In this document: piece after piece, positions 1-7,486 of the stretch
Layout: the number at the start of each line of letters is the position of its first letter
Position numbering within the stretch: the stretch's first letter is position 1
DNA from: Lachnospiraceae bacterium
Lineage (GTDB): Bacteria > Bacillota > Clostridia > Lachnospirales > Lachnospiraceae
Length of the DNA: 64,000 nt
Reading direction: 5' to 3'
Assembly: GCA_017938285.1 (NCBI GenBank)
Contig: JAGBBW010000093.1
Coordinates: forward strand, 1-64,000
Notes under the pieces: model-generated
The model's input: the letters and a program-made list of their open reading frames with translations, nothing else
What the model was told of the DNA's origin: nothing
Databases searched by the model: none
Program-made: the position numbers and the translations under genes

Positions 1-990
1 AGTGCCAAATGTGTCAACCATGACAGAAGTCGGCTGTGCCACACCGATAGCGTAGGAGAGCTGGATTTCACAGCGCTTTGCCAGACCTGCCGCAACCAGG
101 TTCTTGGCAACGTAACGTGCAGCATAGCAGGCAGAACGGTCTACCTTGGTGCAGTCCTTACCGGAGAAAGCACCGCCGCCATGTCTTGCATAGCCGCCGT
201 AGGTATCTACGATAATCTTACGACCAGTTAAACCGCTGTCACCGTTTGGACCGCCAATAACGAAACGTCCGGTCGGGTTGATAAAGAACTTGGTTGTATT
301 GTCAATCAGTTCTGCCGGAAGTACAGGTTCAAACACATACTTCTGGATGTCTGCATGAATCTGTTCCTGTGGGATTTCCGGTGCATGCTGTGTGGATAAT
401 ACAACGGCATTGATGTGGACCGGTTTGCCCTCTTCGTCATATTCTACGGTAACCTGGGACTTTCCATCCGGACGAAGGTATGGCAGAGTGCCATCCTTTC
501 TTACCTTGGTGAGCTGACGGGTCAGTTTGTGGGCAAGGGAAATCGGATAAGGCATGTATTCTTCGGTTTCGTCAGTTGCGTAACCGAACATCATACCCTG
601 GTCACCCGCACCGATGGCTTCGATGTCAGCGTCAGACATCTTGTTTTCTTTTGCTTCCAGTGCTTTGTCAACGCCCATGGCAATGTCGGTGGACTGCTTG
701 TCCAGTGCAATCATAACGCCGCAGGTATTGCCGTCAAAACCATAATCGCCATTGTTGTAGCCGATTTCGCAGATGGTATCACGTACGACCTTCTGGAAAT
801 CTACATTTGCCTTTGTGGTGATTTCACCCATAACGAGAACAAGACCGGTGGTGCAGGCTGTTTCACAGGCAACACGGCTCATCGGGTCCTGTTCCAGCAG
901 TGCGTCAAGGATGGAGTCGGAGATGGCATCACAGATTTTATCTGGATGTCCCTCGGTTACGGATTCGGATGTAAATAATCTTTTGCTCAT
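1..990 (-). CDS. metK: S-adenosylmethionine synthetase (partial, C-terminus outside window)
   Basis: This enzyme makes S-adenosylmethionine from methionine and ATP in the cytoplasm. The frame is open from the window edge to an ATG at 988-990, giving about 330 of the roughly 395 residues expected. The N-terminal methionine-binding motif GHPDK is at residues 14-18, [12 protein letters not shown] lies near residue 125, and the glycine-rich loop GGGAFSGKD lies near residue 270. All are intact, so the gene should be functional. The start has a purine-rich AAAGGAA just upstream. It is preceded by an S-box riboswitch and terminator, so SAM very probably represses its own synthesis. The last 60 or so residues are missing only because the window ends. 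Confidence 0.97.
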   Translation of the reverse strand, partial: MSKRLFTSESVTEGHPDKICDAISDSILDALLEQDPMSRVACETACTTGLVLVMGEITTKANVDFQKVVRDTICEIGYNNGDYGFDGNTCGVMIALDKQSTDIAMGVDKALEAKENKMSDADIEAIGAGDQGMMFGYATDETEEYMPYPISLAHKLTRQLTKVRKDGTLPYLRPDGKSQVTVEYDEEGKPVHINAVVLSTQHAPEIPQEQIHADIQKYVFEPVLPAELIDNTTKFFINPTGRFVIGGPNGDSGLTGRKIIVDTYGGYARHGGGAFSGKDCTKVDRSACYAARYVAKNLVAAGLAKRCEIQLSYAIGVAQPTSVMVDTFGT

Positions 991-1051
991 AACATAATTC
1001 CTTTCTTACGTGGTGCGCAGTTTCAGCTGCGCAGTAATAACAGTAACTTTA

Positions 1052-1081
1052 AAAAAACAAAAAGTCCGCAATAAGCGGACC
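1052..1081 (-). terminator. Expression-platform terminator of the metK riboswitch
   Basis: A GTCCGC-TTATT-GCGGAC hairpin is followed on the minus strand by TTTTTG and TTTTTTT. It lies between the S-box aptamer and metK, so it is the transcriptional switch rather than an operon end. Confidence 0.88.
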
Positions 1082-1101
1082 TGGAATGTCAAAACCAAAT
1101 C

Positions 1102-1216
1102 CTCTTATTGTTCGAACTGCCAGAAGGCAGTGTACTCGCTCAACTTGGCACCTTTCCATATCCGGGGGTTGCCGTGACTTCACTGAGTCTTTACTCTCCG
1201 TCACTCTGAATAAGAG
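1102..1216 (-). promoter_or_regulatory. SAM-I (S-box) riboswitch aptamer upstream of metK
   Basis: On the minus strand the leader starts and ends with a perfect 8-bp P1 helix (CTCTTATT at 1209-1216 read in reverse, AATAAGAG at 1102-1109). Inside are the S-box core features: CAGAG after P1, a GGAG, the strictly conserved GGCAAC, and AAGGTGCCAA. It is followed by an intrinsic terminator and then metK, the classic target. Known family behaviour: SAM binding stabilises the aptamer and lets the terminator form. Recognised by eye from the core motifs; a covariance-model search would settle the subtype. Confidence 0.9.
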
Positions 1217-1298
1217 TCTATGCGTCTTTTTGTATCTGTAGTATGCACCTTTTTTTTCTATTTGTCAAGGAAAAAGTATCAGGACTTTTTTGGAAACG

Positions 1299-1483
1299 GT
1301 AACTATTCAGCCCACCCCAAATCCGCATTCGTAAAATTTGCCAGCAAGCTGTCAGTCGCTGCGTTGCAGCTGACCGTTTTACTCATTTGGATGGGGTGGT
1401 GCTAATCGCCTTATCTGTTATATATACAGCCTTGCAAGCAGGCTTGCAGTCCGTATATATGGCAGATAAGGCTGAATAGTTAC
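1299..1483. repeat. 185-bp element with 13-bp perfect terminal inverted repeats and nested hairpins
   Basis: The ends are GTAACTATTCAGC (1299-1311) and its exact complement GCTGAATAGTTAC (1471-1483). Inside are a CCACCCC/GGGGTGG stem (1312-1318 with 1393-1399), a GTCAG/CTGAC hairpin around 1351-1374, and a long hairpin (10-bp GCCTTATCTG arm at 1408-1417 paired with 1463-1472, then an 8-bp ATATATAC/GTATATAT arm). It has no coding frame of its own. The layout resembles a MITE or a mobile structured repeat; the right end is 6 bp from the stop of the next gene. A short element with similar ends lies at 55444-55472. Confidence 0.65.
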
Positions 1484-1489
1484 TGGGAA

Positions 1490-2014
1490 TTATTTTGCAA
1501 TATACAGAGTGTAGTTTCCGGTATTCATGTTGGCAATGTCCAGGCAGAGGGTGCCGTCTTCTTCCAGGCAAAATCCGAAATACGGTGTCTGGTAAGGTGT
1601 TTCAATCTGGTTGATACCATCCATAAAACATTTTTCATTATTCAGAACCAGACATACAAAATTGGATTCACTGTATTCTTCATTGGAGTCAAAAACCGTT
1701 TCCAGTTCTGTTTTTGTCACAGCGTAGCTGCTTAATTCTGTTGTAATATATTGAACTGCTTCTTCGCCTATAAAAAATGTATAGGTTCCTTCGAAATAAT
1801 TATTGGTTAAATCGTCCGCAGAACGGTAATACTGAAAGGTTCCGTCTGTGTTGCAGGTAATAAGTGAACCATCCCCGGAAGCCTGCCAGTCGTAGTCTGA
1901 AATAAGGGAAGAATCATAAGGATTTTTGGTCTCCTGTGGATTACTGCATCCCGCCAGCGCCAGACTGCATACCAGAACTGCTAAAGACAAAACTCTGCTA
2001 AAAATTTTTTTCAT
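1490..2014 (-). CDS. Small secreted lipoprotein, function unknown
   Basis: A 174-residue protein with a lipoprotein signal peptide: KK at the N-terminus, a hydrophobic stretch and a lipobox ending LAGC-S near residue 23, so it should be lipid-anchored outside the membrane. The mature part is acidic and rich in Tyr, Thr and Asn and has no domain I recognise. A longer frame begins upstream, but the ATG at 2012-2014 has AAGGAG 8 bases before it and starts the signal peptide, so it is the real start. The gene stands alone, with its own good promoter. The inverted-repeat element ends 6 bp after its stop. Confidence 0.85.
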   Translation of the reverse strand: MKKIFSRVLSLAVLVCSLALAGCSNPQETKNPYDSSLISDYDWQASGDGSLITCNTDGTFQYYRSADDLTNNYFEGTYTFFIGEEAVQYITTELSSYAVTKTELETVFDSNEEYSESNFVCLVLNNEKCFMDGINQIETPYQTPYFGFCLEEDGTLCLDIANMNTGNYTLYIAK

Positions 2015-2054
2015 AAAAAATATTCTCCTTTTGTAAGTGGTTTCATGAATTTTT

Positions 2055-2083
2055 ATTATAGTTAAGTCTGTAAAGGAAGTCAA
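2055..2083 (-). promoter_or_regulatory. Sigma-A-type promoter for the 1490-2014 lipoprotein
   Basis: On the minus strand TTGACT (2078-2083), a 17-bp spacer and TATAAT (2055-2060) give a near-consensus promoter about 40 bp upstream of the start codon. Confidence 0.8.
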
Positions 2084-2158
2084 GTATCAGAAACAGAGTA
2101 CACAGTGCTTTTAATACTGCGTTACTGCATTATGGTATAACAGGAACTGACTGCTTGC

Positions 2159-2677
2159 CTATACTGTGTTATCCGAATGGGTGAGTTTGGACATAATAGT
2201 GATTATGATTTCTTTAAATGCCTCTTCCTCACCATCATATGACCATTCATGCATGACACTTTCCTCTAGTGCACTTTTTGTAATATTTTTTAAATCATAT
2301 ATGTAGGATATTAAAAATGAACTATCCATTTTAGAAACTTTTTCAAGCATTTCTCCATCATATAATTCACCAATAAATAAGTAACAGCACTTACATCTGG
2401 CATGGTCTGTGGCATTGCATCGTATTAAATCCATAAGACGATTAATACTCTTTCTCACGCTCTTTGAAGACTTGTATCTACTCTCAGATTTCTTCTTTGC
2501 TTTTACCTCACCAGTCTTCTTATCAAGGTATTCATCTTTGGAAATATTCTTAACAGGACAAGATTTGTTATTTCCAGACGTAAATTGAACAACTTGAGTA
2601 TTTCCAGCTGTTTTCAATTTTACTTTGGCCAAATCATATAGTTTCACATCATCATCACTAACTTTTCTTACACGCAT
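2159..2677 (-). pseudogene. N-terminal fragment of a Clostridial replication-initiator-like (Rep) protein with an unrelated tail
   Basis: The frame from an ATG at 2675-2677 (GAGGTGCG upstream) encodes 172 residues. Its first half, with RVRKVSDDD, a lysine-rich stretch, SVRKSINRLMDLIRCNATD and RCKC, resembles from memory the N-terminus of rolling-circle Rep proteins found on Clostridial mobile elements. In that family the next residues should be a WVTLTY-type strand leading to the HUH nuclease domain. Here the protein switches at about residue 98 to an unrelated acidic tail with no nuclease motifs. I read it as a relic of an integrated element, broken by frameshift or recombination. It could still be expressed as a small protein. 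Confidence 0.45.
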
Positions 2678-2936
2678 AAAAACGCACCTCTTTCGCAACA
2701 AAAAATTTGTTTTAAAAGAAGTGCGTTTATATCAGCATATTCGAACTCAATATTCAGTTTTGATTTCGGATGTCCTTAAGTGCACCCAGATGGCAAATTT
2801 TGTCCTAGAGAGGTTTCTAAATTAATTTCATGGATTAATCGCCTTTGGCGAGAGACATTTCGATTAATTTAAAGACCGTGGTTAATTTTCTAGGTGGTGG
2901 GCGTCCTTAAGTGGAGACATAATTAAATAGAAACCA
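2678..2936. other. Gene-free AT-rich stretch with a short direct repeat
   Basis: About 260 bp between the Rep-like fragment and the immunity gene. GTCCTTAAGTG occurs twice (2772-2782 and 2903-2913), and ATTAAT-rich inverted segments lie between. It may be scar sequence from element loss. No promoter or gene is evident. Confidence 0.4.
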
Positions 2937-3461
2937 TTAATCCATGTTTTCATCTAATATATCTTCCAACTCTTCTTTATTGTACTCAATCATCGCCTCA
3001 AAAAAATCACTAAATGAAAGAAATCTTTCAATCTCCCCACCTGCAAGCCAAATGATTTGACCGTATTCGCTTCCCTCTGTCAATACCATCACAAACAAAT
3101 CCTTATCTGTTCGTGAAACAGCAATAGGGAACAAATATTCCTTAATATCATTCAACGACTCGTCATACTCTAATTCGGTATTTAATAACATTTTTGCGAG
3201 TGACATATTTTTCGCTTCAAAATCTTTTGTACCAAACAAGTCCACAAGTTGATAAAAACATTTCCAACCATTTGCACATAATAGAAAGTCAATATAGTCT
3301 TGGCTTAATTTAATTTTAAGTTTCTCTTGAGCCAACAGAATTTCACTTAGTTCAGCTGCAACTTCAGGATAATGATATTCCCACAATTGTCCCTTATCTG
3401 CTTTATATAATTCATTTCTGACCATAAGCATCTCTACTAATCGTTCTTTCCATTTATCCAT
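2937..3461 (-). CDS. SMI1/KNR4 (SUKH) family immunity protein
   Basis: A 174-residue acidic protein with the SUKH pattern: LSQDYIDFLLCANGW-type helix near residue 60, then DLFGTKDF, PIAVSRTDKD-type strands and a final helix after SDFFEA. SUKH proteins are the commonest immunity proteins of contact-dependent and polymorphic toxins and act by binding the cognate toxin in the cytoplasm. The ATG at 3459-3461 has AGGAGG 7 bases upstream; its start overlaps the stop of the upstream toxin gene by one base (TGATG), so the two are translationally coupled. This fixes its partner as the toxin at 3461-4525. Confidence 0.8.
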   Translation of the reverse strand: MDKWKERLVEMLMVRNELYKADKGQLWEYHYPEVAAELSEILLAQEKLKIKLSQDYIDFLLCANGWKCFYQLVDLFGTKDFEAKNMSLAKMLLNTELEYDESLNDIKEYLFPIAVSRTDKDLFVMVLTEGSEYGQIIWLAGGEIERFLSFSDFFEAMIEYNKEELEDILDENMD

Positions 3462-4525
3462 CAATTATCCTCCTTAAAAACAAAACCAGTAGGTTTATAT
3501 CCTATCGGATACCCATTTGATTGTCCACCCAAACTGGTATTAACAACTGGATCTAAATCAAGCCAATCATACGGATCTGGTGTACCCGTCCATGTTGTAT
3601 CTGGTACATGTCCTACATGTCCTGTGTATGGTGTTCCAGCATTCGCTGCTCTTTGTGCTTCTTTTCTGGCTGCTCTCGATGCCTGTCTTCTTAATGAACC
3701 TTGTGTTGAAACTCTACCTGTGCTGGATAACTTTCCTGCTTTTAAAGCTTCATTACATCCATCAACATATGCTTTTACTTGTGCACTTTGAGCAGGTGTT
3801 GCATCTGGTGGAGCCTTAAATTCAACTATTCCAGAGCCAGTACCACCCTTTCCCCCAGCACCATCTGTTTTCTGCGCCGTTTTCCCTGCTGTTCCAGCCT
3901 TATCCGCCGCTTTCTGTGCATCATGAATGCCGTCCAGTCCGTTTCCGGCATCTTTCATCTTATCGTATGCCTTTGCTGCATCCGCAGTGGCACCACCTGT
4001 AACTATTCCTGCCATACTTTTATACAGGTCCTGAAGAGTCCCTGATACGGTTTTGTTCGTCAGGGTGTCTGTGGCGGTTTTTGCTGCCTTGCTTGCAGTG
4101 GAAGCTTTTCCTGCCATTTTGGATAAATCAGAAGCGGTGGTAGCCAGCTTTCTGGCATCATTAAGATCGTCCACAAAACCAACGCCTTTTCCTGCCCATT
4201 TGGCTGCGGTTGCCGCATTTCCAAATCCGGGAATACAGGCTGCTCCTGACATGGCGGCTTCTCTGAAATTACCTTCCATCAGATAGATTACCGCATTGGT
4301 TGCGTCACAGACTTCACCAAGCACAGGAACCATTCCCACTACATCCAGTGCAGTATGTACTTTTTCTGAAAACGTCATTCCGTTAATGATCTGGGAGACA
4401 GTACTGCATACGGAACTGATTCCACTCTCTTTTTTCTTTTTTTGGCAATGCTTTACCACGCTATTGTATAACTCAGACTGCCGCATGTCCATAACAAAAA
4501 AGGAACATTTTAAATTTTTATCCAA
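3461..4525 (-). CDS. Polymorphic toxin with C-terminal type-15-like toxin domain, probably 5'-truncated
   Basis: The open frame (up to 354 residues) has a pre-toxin region (VVGMVPVLGEVCDATNAVIYLMEG, AAMSGAACIPGFGNAA, about residues 60-110), a long Ala/Thr/Lys/Gly-rich linker (120-235), and a C-terminal toxin of about 110 residues. The latter has STGRVSTQGSLRRQ, GHVGHVPDTTWTG, VNTSLGGQSNGYPIGYKPT and closely resembles what is annotated as polymorphic toxin type 15 (Ntox15, DNase-like). Neither the TTG at 4525 nor the ATGs at 4492 and 4486 has a ribosome binding site, and no secretion or LXG/WXG domain is present. I infer a gene that lost its 5' end, kept with its immunity gene. Toxin class is by memory of the motif and less certain than the toxin-immunity layout. 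Confidence 0.65.
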   Translation of the reverse strand: MDKNLKCSFFVMDMRQSELYNSVVKHCQKKKKESGISSVCSTVSQIINGMTFSEKVHTALDVVGMVPVLGEVCDATNAVIYLMEGNFREAAMSGAACIPGFGNAATAAKWAGKGVGFVDDLNDARKLATTASDLSKMAGKASTASKAAKTATDTLTNKTVSGTLQDLYKSMAGIVTGGATADAAKAYDKMKDAGNGLDGIHDAQKAADKAGTAGKTAQKTDGAGGKGGTGSGIVEFKAPPDATPAQSAQVKAYVDGCNEALKAGKLSSTGRVSTQGSLRRQASRAARKEAQRAANAGTPYTGHVGHVPDTTWTGTPDPYDWLDLDPVVNTSLGGQSNGYPIGYKPTGFVFKEDN

Positions 4526-4576
4526 AACAGAACACAGGTTTATGAAAAGTTTAGGAAATAATAATAAAATCGGGAC

Positions 4577-4605
4577 TGAACAGACGGAAAAAAATATGCT
4601 ATAAT
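4577..4605 (+). promoter_or_regulatory. Promoter of the histidine kinase operon
   Basis: TATAAT at 4600-4605 with TGAACA (4577-4582) 17 bp upstream. The -10 is perfect, the -35 weak. It lies 70 bp ahead of the kinase start. Confidence 0.55.
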
Positions 4606-4674
4606 AGAAAAAGCTTTGCGTTATTATTAAAATGAGTTCGTTTGGACAAAAATAATCCTGGAATGGAGATTATA

Positions 4675-6189
4675 ATGAAACTGAAAAACCGGCTTTTAGC
4701 AGCCTTTTTAATTATTATACTACTGCCGTGCAGCATGATTGGAACCATTGGTTCGGTCATTCTGGCGCAGCAGGTCAAGTCCATGGAGGAGGCCTACCGG
4801 ATTGATACGGATAACTGGGAAATTATCATGGAGCCGATTCAGATTCTCAACCGGCTGACGAGAGGAACCTTTAATGAGCTGAGTACCATGGCGGAGCGGT
4901 ATCCGGACCGTTTTCAGGATATGAAGCGGATGGCGGCACTGAACGATGCACTGATGGACCGTTTTTCTTATCTGCTGGTAGAACGGAACGGGCAGATTAG
5001 TTATATAGGAAATACCGCCCATTATTACAGTATCCGGACACAGATTCCGGATGCCGGCAGTGTAGAAGTGACGTATGACGGTGGAGTTTATGTAGGCGGT
5101 TCCATTCCGTTTCTTGTAAAACAGCAGCGTTTTCTTTACAGTGATGGCAGTGAGGGAAGCTTTTATATTATTACGGATGTCAATGCCCTTGTGCTGCAGC
5201 TGCAGAGTACCGCCATGACAGCAATTATGGGCAGTATTCTGACGATTGTATTTACGGCAAGTATTCTGGTGGCGTGGCTGTACCAGGGAATTTTAAAGCC
5301 ATTAAATGCGCTTAAAAGGGCAACCAGACAGATGCAGGAGGGAAATCTGGATTATTCCCTGAAAGAAAGCATTTCCGAGGATGAAATCGGTCAGCTGTGC
5401 GAAGATTTTGAAGAGATGCGGCTGCATTTGAAAAACGAAATAGAAATGCGTATCCAGTACGAACAGGAGTTAAAAGAGTTAATCAGCAACATTTCCCATG
5501 ATATCAAGACACCGCTGACGGCAATCAAGGGCTATGCGGAAGGTCTGCTGGACGGTGTGGCGGATACACCGGAAAAGCAGGAAAAGTATCTGAAAACCAT
5601 TTACACCAAGGCGAGTGATATGACAGCACTGGTGGATGAACTTTCTTTTTACACAAAAATTGACACCAATAACATTCCGTACCATTTTGAAAAAGTACTG
5701 GTGAATGATTATTTTCTGGACTGTGTGGAGGATAATACTTCGGAACTGGAACTGATAAATATCAGCCTGGAATTTCAGAGCAATGTGGAAGAGTCCGTCC
5801 AGGTGCTGGCTGACCGGGAACAGCTACACCGGGTCATGAGCAACATTATTGGCAATGCCGTAAAATACCGTGGAGACAAGCCGCAGGGAAGAATCAGTAT
5901 TTCCCTCTGGGAAGAAGAACATACGGTTCGTGTGGAAGTAGAGGATAACGGCCAGGGAATTTCGGAAAGTGCCCTGCCAAATATTTTTGAACGGTTTTTC
6001 CGGGCAGACGCTTCCCGCAATTCCAAGCAGGGTGGTACAGGACTGGGACTTGCCATTGTAAAAAAGATTATTGAAGAGCATGGAGGTGCCATCCGGGCAG
6101 AGAGCGCAGAGGGTATTGGAACAAAAATCATATTTACCCTGAAAAAAATAGAAGCAGTACCACAGATACAGGAAACGGTACAGAACTGA
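4675..6189 (+). CDS. Membrane sensor histidine kinase
   Basis: A 504-residue kinase: N-terminal membrane helix (residues 6-30), an extracytoplasmic sensor of about 145 residues, a second helix near 180-205, a HAMP linker with EDEIGQLCEDF, and a HisKA helix with the phospho-accepting His275 in ISHDIKTPLTAIKG. A HATPase domain follows, with GNAVKY (N box), DNGQGI (G1) and GGTGLGLAIVKKI (G2). All catalytic boxes are intact. I chose the ATG at 4675 because GGAATGGAG precedes it; a longer frame begins at 4642. It is followed by its response regulator 46 bp on. The ligand is unknown; the LiaF-like gene downstream points to the cell envelope. Confidence 0.93.
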   Translation: MKLKNRLLAAFLIIILLPCSMIGTIGSVILAQQVKSMEEAYRIDTDNWEIIMEPIQILNRLTRGTFNELSTMAERYPDRFQDMKRMAALNDALMDRFSYLLVERNGQISYIGNTAHYYSIRTQIPDAGSVEVTYDGGVYVGGSIPFLVKQQRFLYSDGSEGSFYIITDVNALVLQLQSTAMTAIMGSILTIVFTASILVAWLYQGILKPLNALKRATRQMQEGNLDYSLKESISEDEIGQLCEDFEEMRLHLKNEIEMRIQYEQELKELISNISHDIKTPLTAIKGYAEGLLDGVADTPEKQEKYLKTIYTKASDMTALVDELSFYTKIDTNNIPYHFEKVLVNDYFLDCVEDNTSELELINISLEFQSNVEESVQVLADREQLHRVMSNIIGNAVKYRGDKPQGRISISLWEEEHTVRVEVEDNGQGISESALPNIFERFFRADASRNSKQGGTGLGLAIVKKIIEEHGGAIRAESAEGIGTKIIFTLKKIEAVPQIQETVQN

Positions 6190-6235
6190 GACGATAGTTC
6201 TGTAAAGCAAAGAGGCAGAGAGGAGCGAATAAGAA

Positions 6236-6925
6236 ATGGCAAATATATTGATTATTGAAGACGAAGTGGCAATTGCAGAGCTGGAAAAGGACTATCTGGA
6301 ATTGTCCGGATTTCAGGTTACCATGGTGGACGAAGGAAGAAAAGGTCTGGAGGAGGCATTGTCCGGAGATTACCAGTTAATTATTCTGGATTTAATGCTG
6401 CCGGGAATGGATGGTTTCGAAATCTGTAAGAGAATCCGGGAAGAAAAGGATATCCCGATTCTTATGGTATCTGCCAAGAAGGAAGATATCGATAAAATCC
6501 GTGGTCTGGGCCTTGGAGCAGACGATTATATGACAAAGCCGTTCAGTCCAAGTGAACTGGTAGCCAGAGTCAAGGCACATCTGGCGCGGTATGAGCGGCT
6601 GGTGCGCAACCACGTGAAAGAGAACGAAATTATCGAAATCCGGGGAATGAAGATTGACAAGACTGCCCGCAGGGTTTATGTTAATGAAGAGGAGAAAGTA
6701 CTGACCACGAAAGAATTTGATTTGTTGAGCTTTCTGGCAGAGCATCCGGACCGGGTATACACAAAAGATGAGCTGTTCCGGGAAATCTGGGATATGGAAT
6801 CGTTTGGTGATATTGCCACGGTGACGGTGCACATTAAGAAAATCCGGGAAAAAATCGAAGAGGATGCGGCAAAGCCACAGTATATCGAGACAATCTGGGG
6901 CAAGGGATACCGCTTTAAAGTGTAA
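6236..6925 (+). CDS. OmpR/PhoB-family response regulator
   Basis: A 229-residue regulator with a receiver domain (acidic pair E8-D9, phospho-acceptor Asp52 in ILDLMLPGMDG, K102-type lysine in MTKPFSP) and a C-terminal winged helix ending WGKGYRFKV. It is the partner of the kinase immediately upstream. With the LiaF-like gene 50 bp downstream it forms a kinase-regulator-LiaF set that recalls envelope-stress systems, although the order and kinase type differ from LiaFSR (whose regulator is NarL-type). Confidence 0.95.
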   Translation: MANILIIEDEVAIAELEKDYLELSGFQVTMVDEGRKGLEEALSGDYQLIILDLMLPGMDGFEICKRIREEKDIPILMVSAKKEDIDKIRGLGLGADDYMTKPFSPSELVARVKAHLARYERLVRNHVKENEIIEIRGMKIDKTARRVYVNEEEKVLTTKEFDLLSFLAEHPDRVYTKDELFREIWDMESFGDIATVTVHIKKIREKIEEDAAKPQYIETIWGKGYRFKV

Positions 6926-6974
6926 CAGGAAAGAAAGGTTACGGTTGAAATCGTCTGGAACAGGAGGAACTTGT

Positions 6975-7457
6975 ATGCAGGAAGGAAGTAAGGGAAGTAC
7001 ATTTGGAACAGTTGTAAAAACGGTAGTGGTCATTGGTGCCATTCATGCCGGTTTAGTAGCGCTGGGACGTTATATGTCCAATAAGGCAAAGGAACTGGAA
7101 AAAGATAACGAAGGCCGGAAAAGCAAAAAATACATGAGTTTTATGAACGGCAAGGATATCCGTATCAGTAGAGAAGAAGTCGAGGAAATTTCCATCCGCA
7201 GCATGATGGGAGGAGTAAATCTGGATTTAACAGAGGCATATATTGCAGAAGATATGGAGATAAAGATTCAGTCAGTGATGAGCGGTGTTTCCATTAAAGT
7301 ACCGCCAATGGTCCGTGTCAGACTGGAAGGAACGAATATTATGGGTGGTTTTGCCAACATGGTTCCAAACTATGAAAAGGAAGGACTTCCAACAATCAGG
7401 ATAGAAGCAGACAGTGTTATGGGCGGTATTGCCGTGGAAATGGTGCCGGAAGCATAG
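6975..7457 (+). CDS. LiaF-like (DUF2154-type) envelope protein
   Basis: A 160-residue protein. The ATG at 6975 follows CAGGAGGAAC; a longer reading frame overlaps the regulator gene and is rejected. One membrane segment (about residues 12-32, VVKTVVVIGAIHAGLVALG) is followed by a charged stretch and a beta-rich domain with repeated MMGGVNLDL, VMSGVSIKV, IMGGFAN and VMGGIAVEM turns. Such repeated GG-V/I turns are typical of the C-terminal domain of LiaF and related cell-wall antibiotic response proteins. The usual four-helix N-terminus is reduced to one helix. It probably modulates the adjacent two-component system. Confidence 0.7.
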   Translation: MQEGSKGSTFGTVVKTVVVIGAIHAGLVALGRYMSNKAKELEKDNEGRKSKKYMSFMNGKDIRISREEVEEISIRSMMGGVNLDLTEAYIAEDMEIKIQSVMSGVSIKVPPMVRVRLEGTNIMGGFANMVPNYEKEGLPTIRIEADSVMGGIAVEMVPEA

Positions 7458-7486
7458 GGAATGTTTTGATTTGGGGAGAGTGCAGG

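Noticed and set aside
415..978. 187-codon plus-strand frame
   Set aside because: It lies wholly antisense to metK, whose motifs are intact; composition is that of a shadow frame.
5775..6242. 155-codon minus-strand frame
   Set aside because: Antisense to the histidine kinase ATPase domain; no ribosome site and no family likeness.
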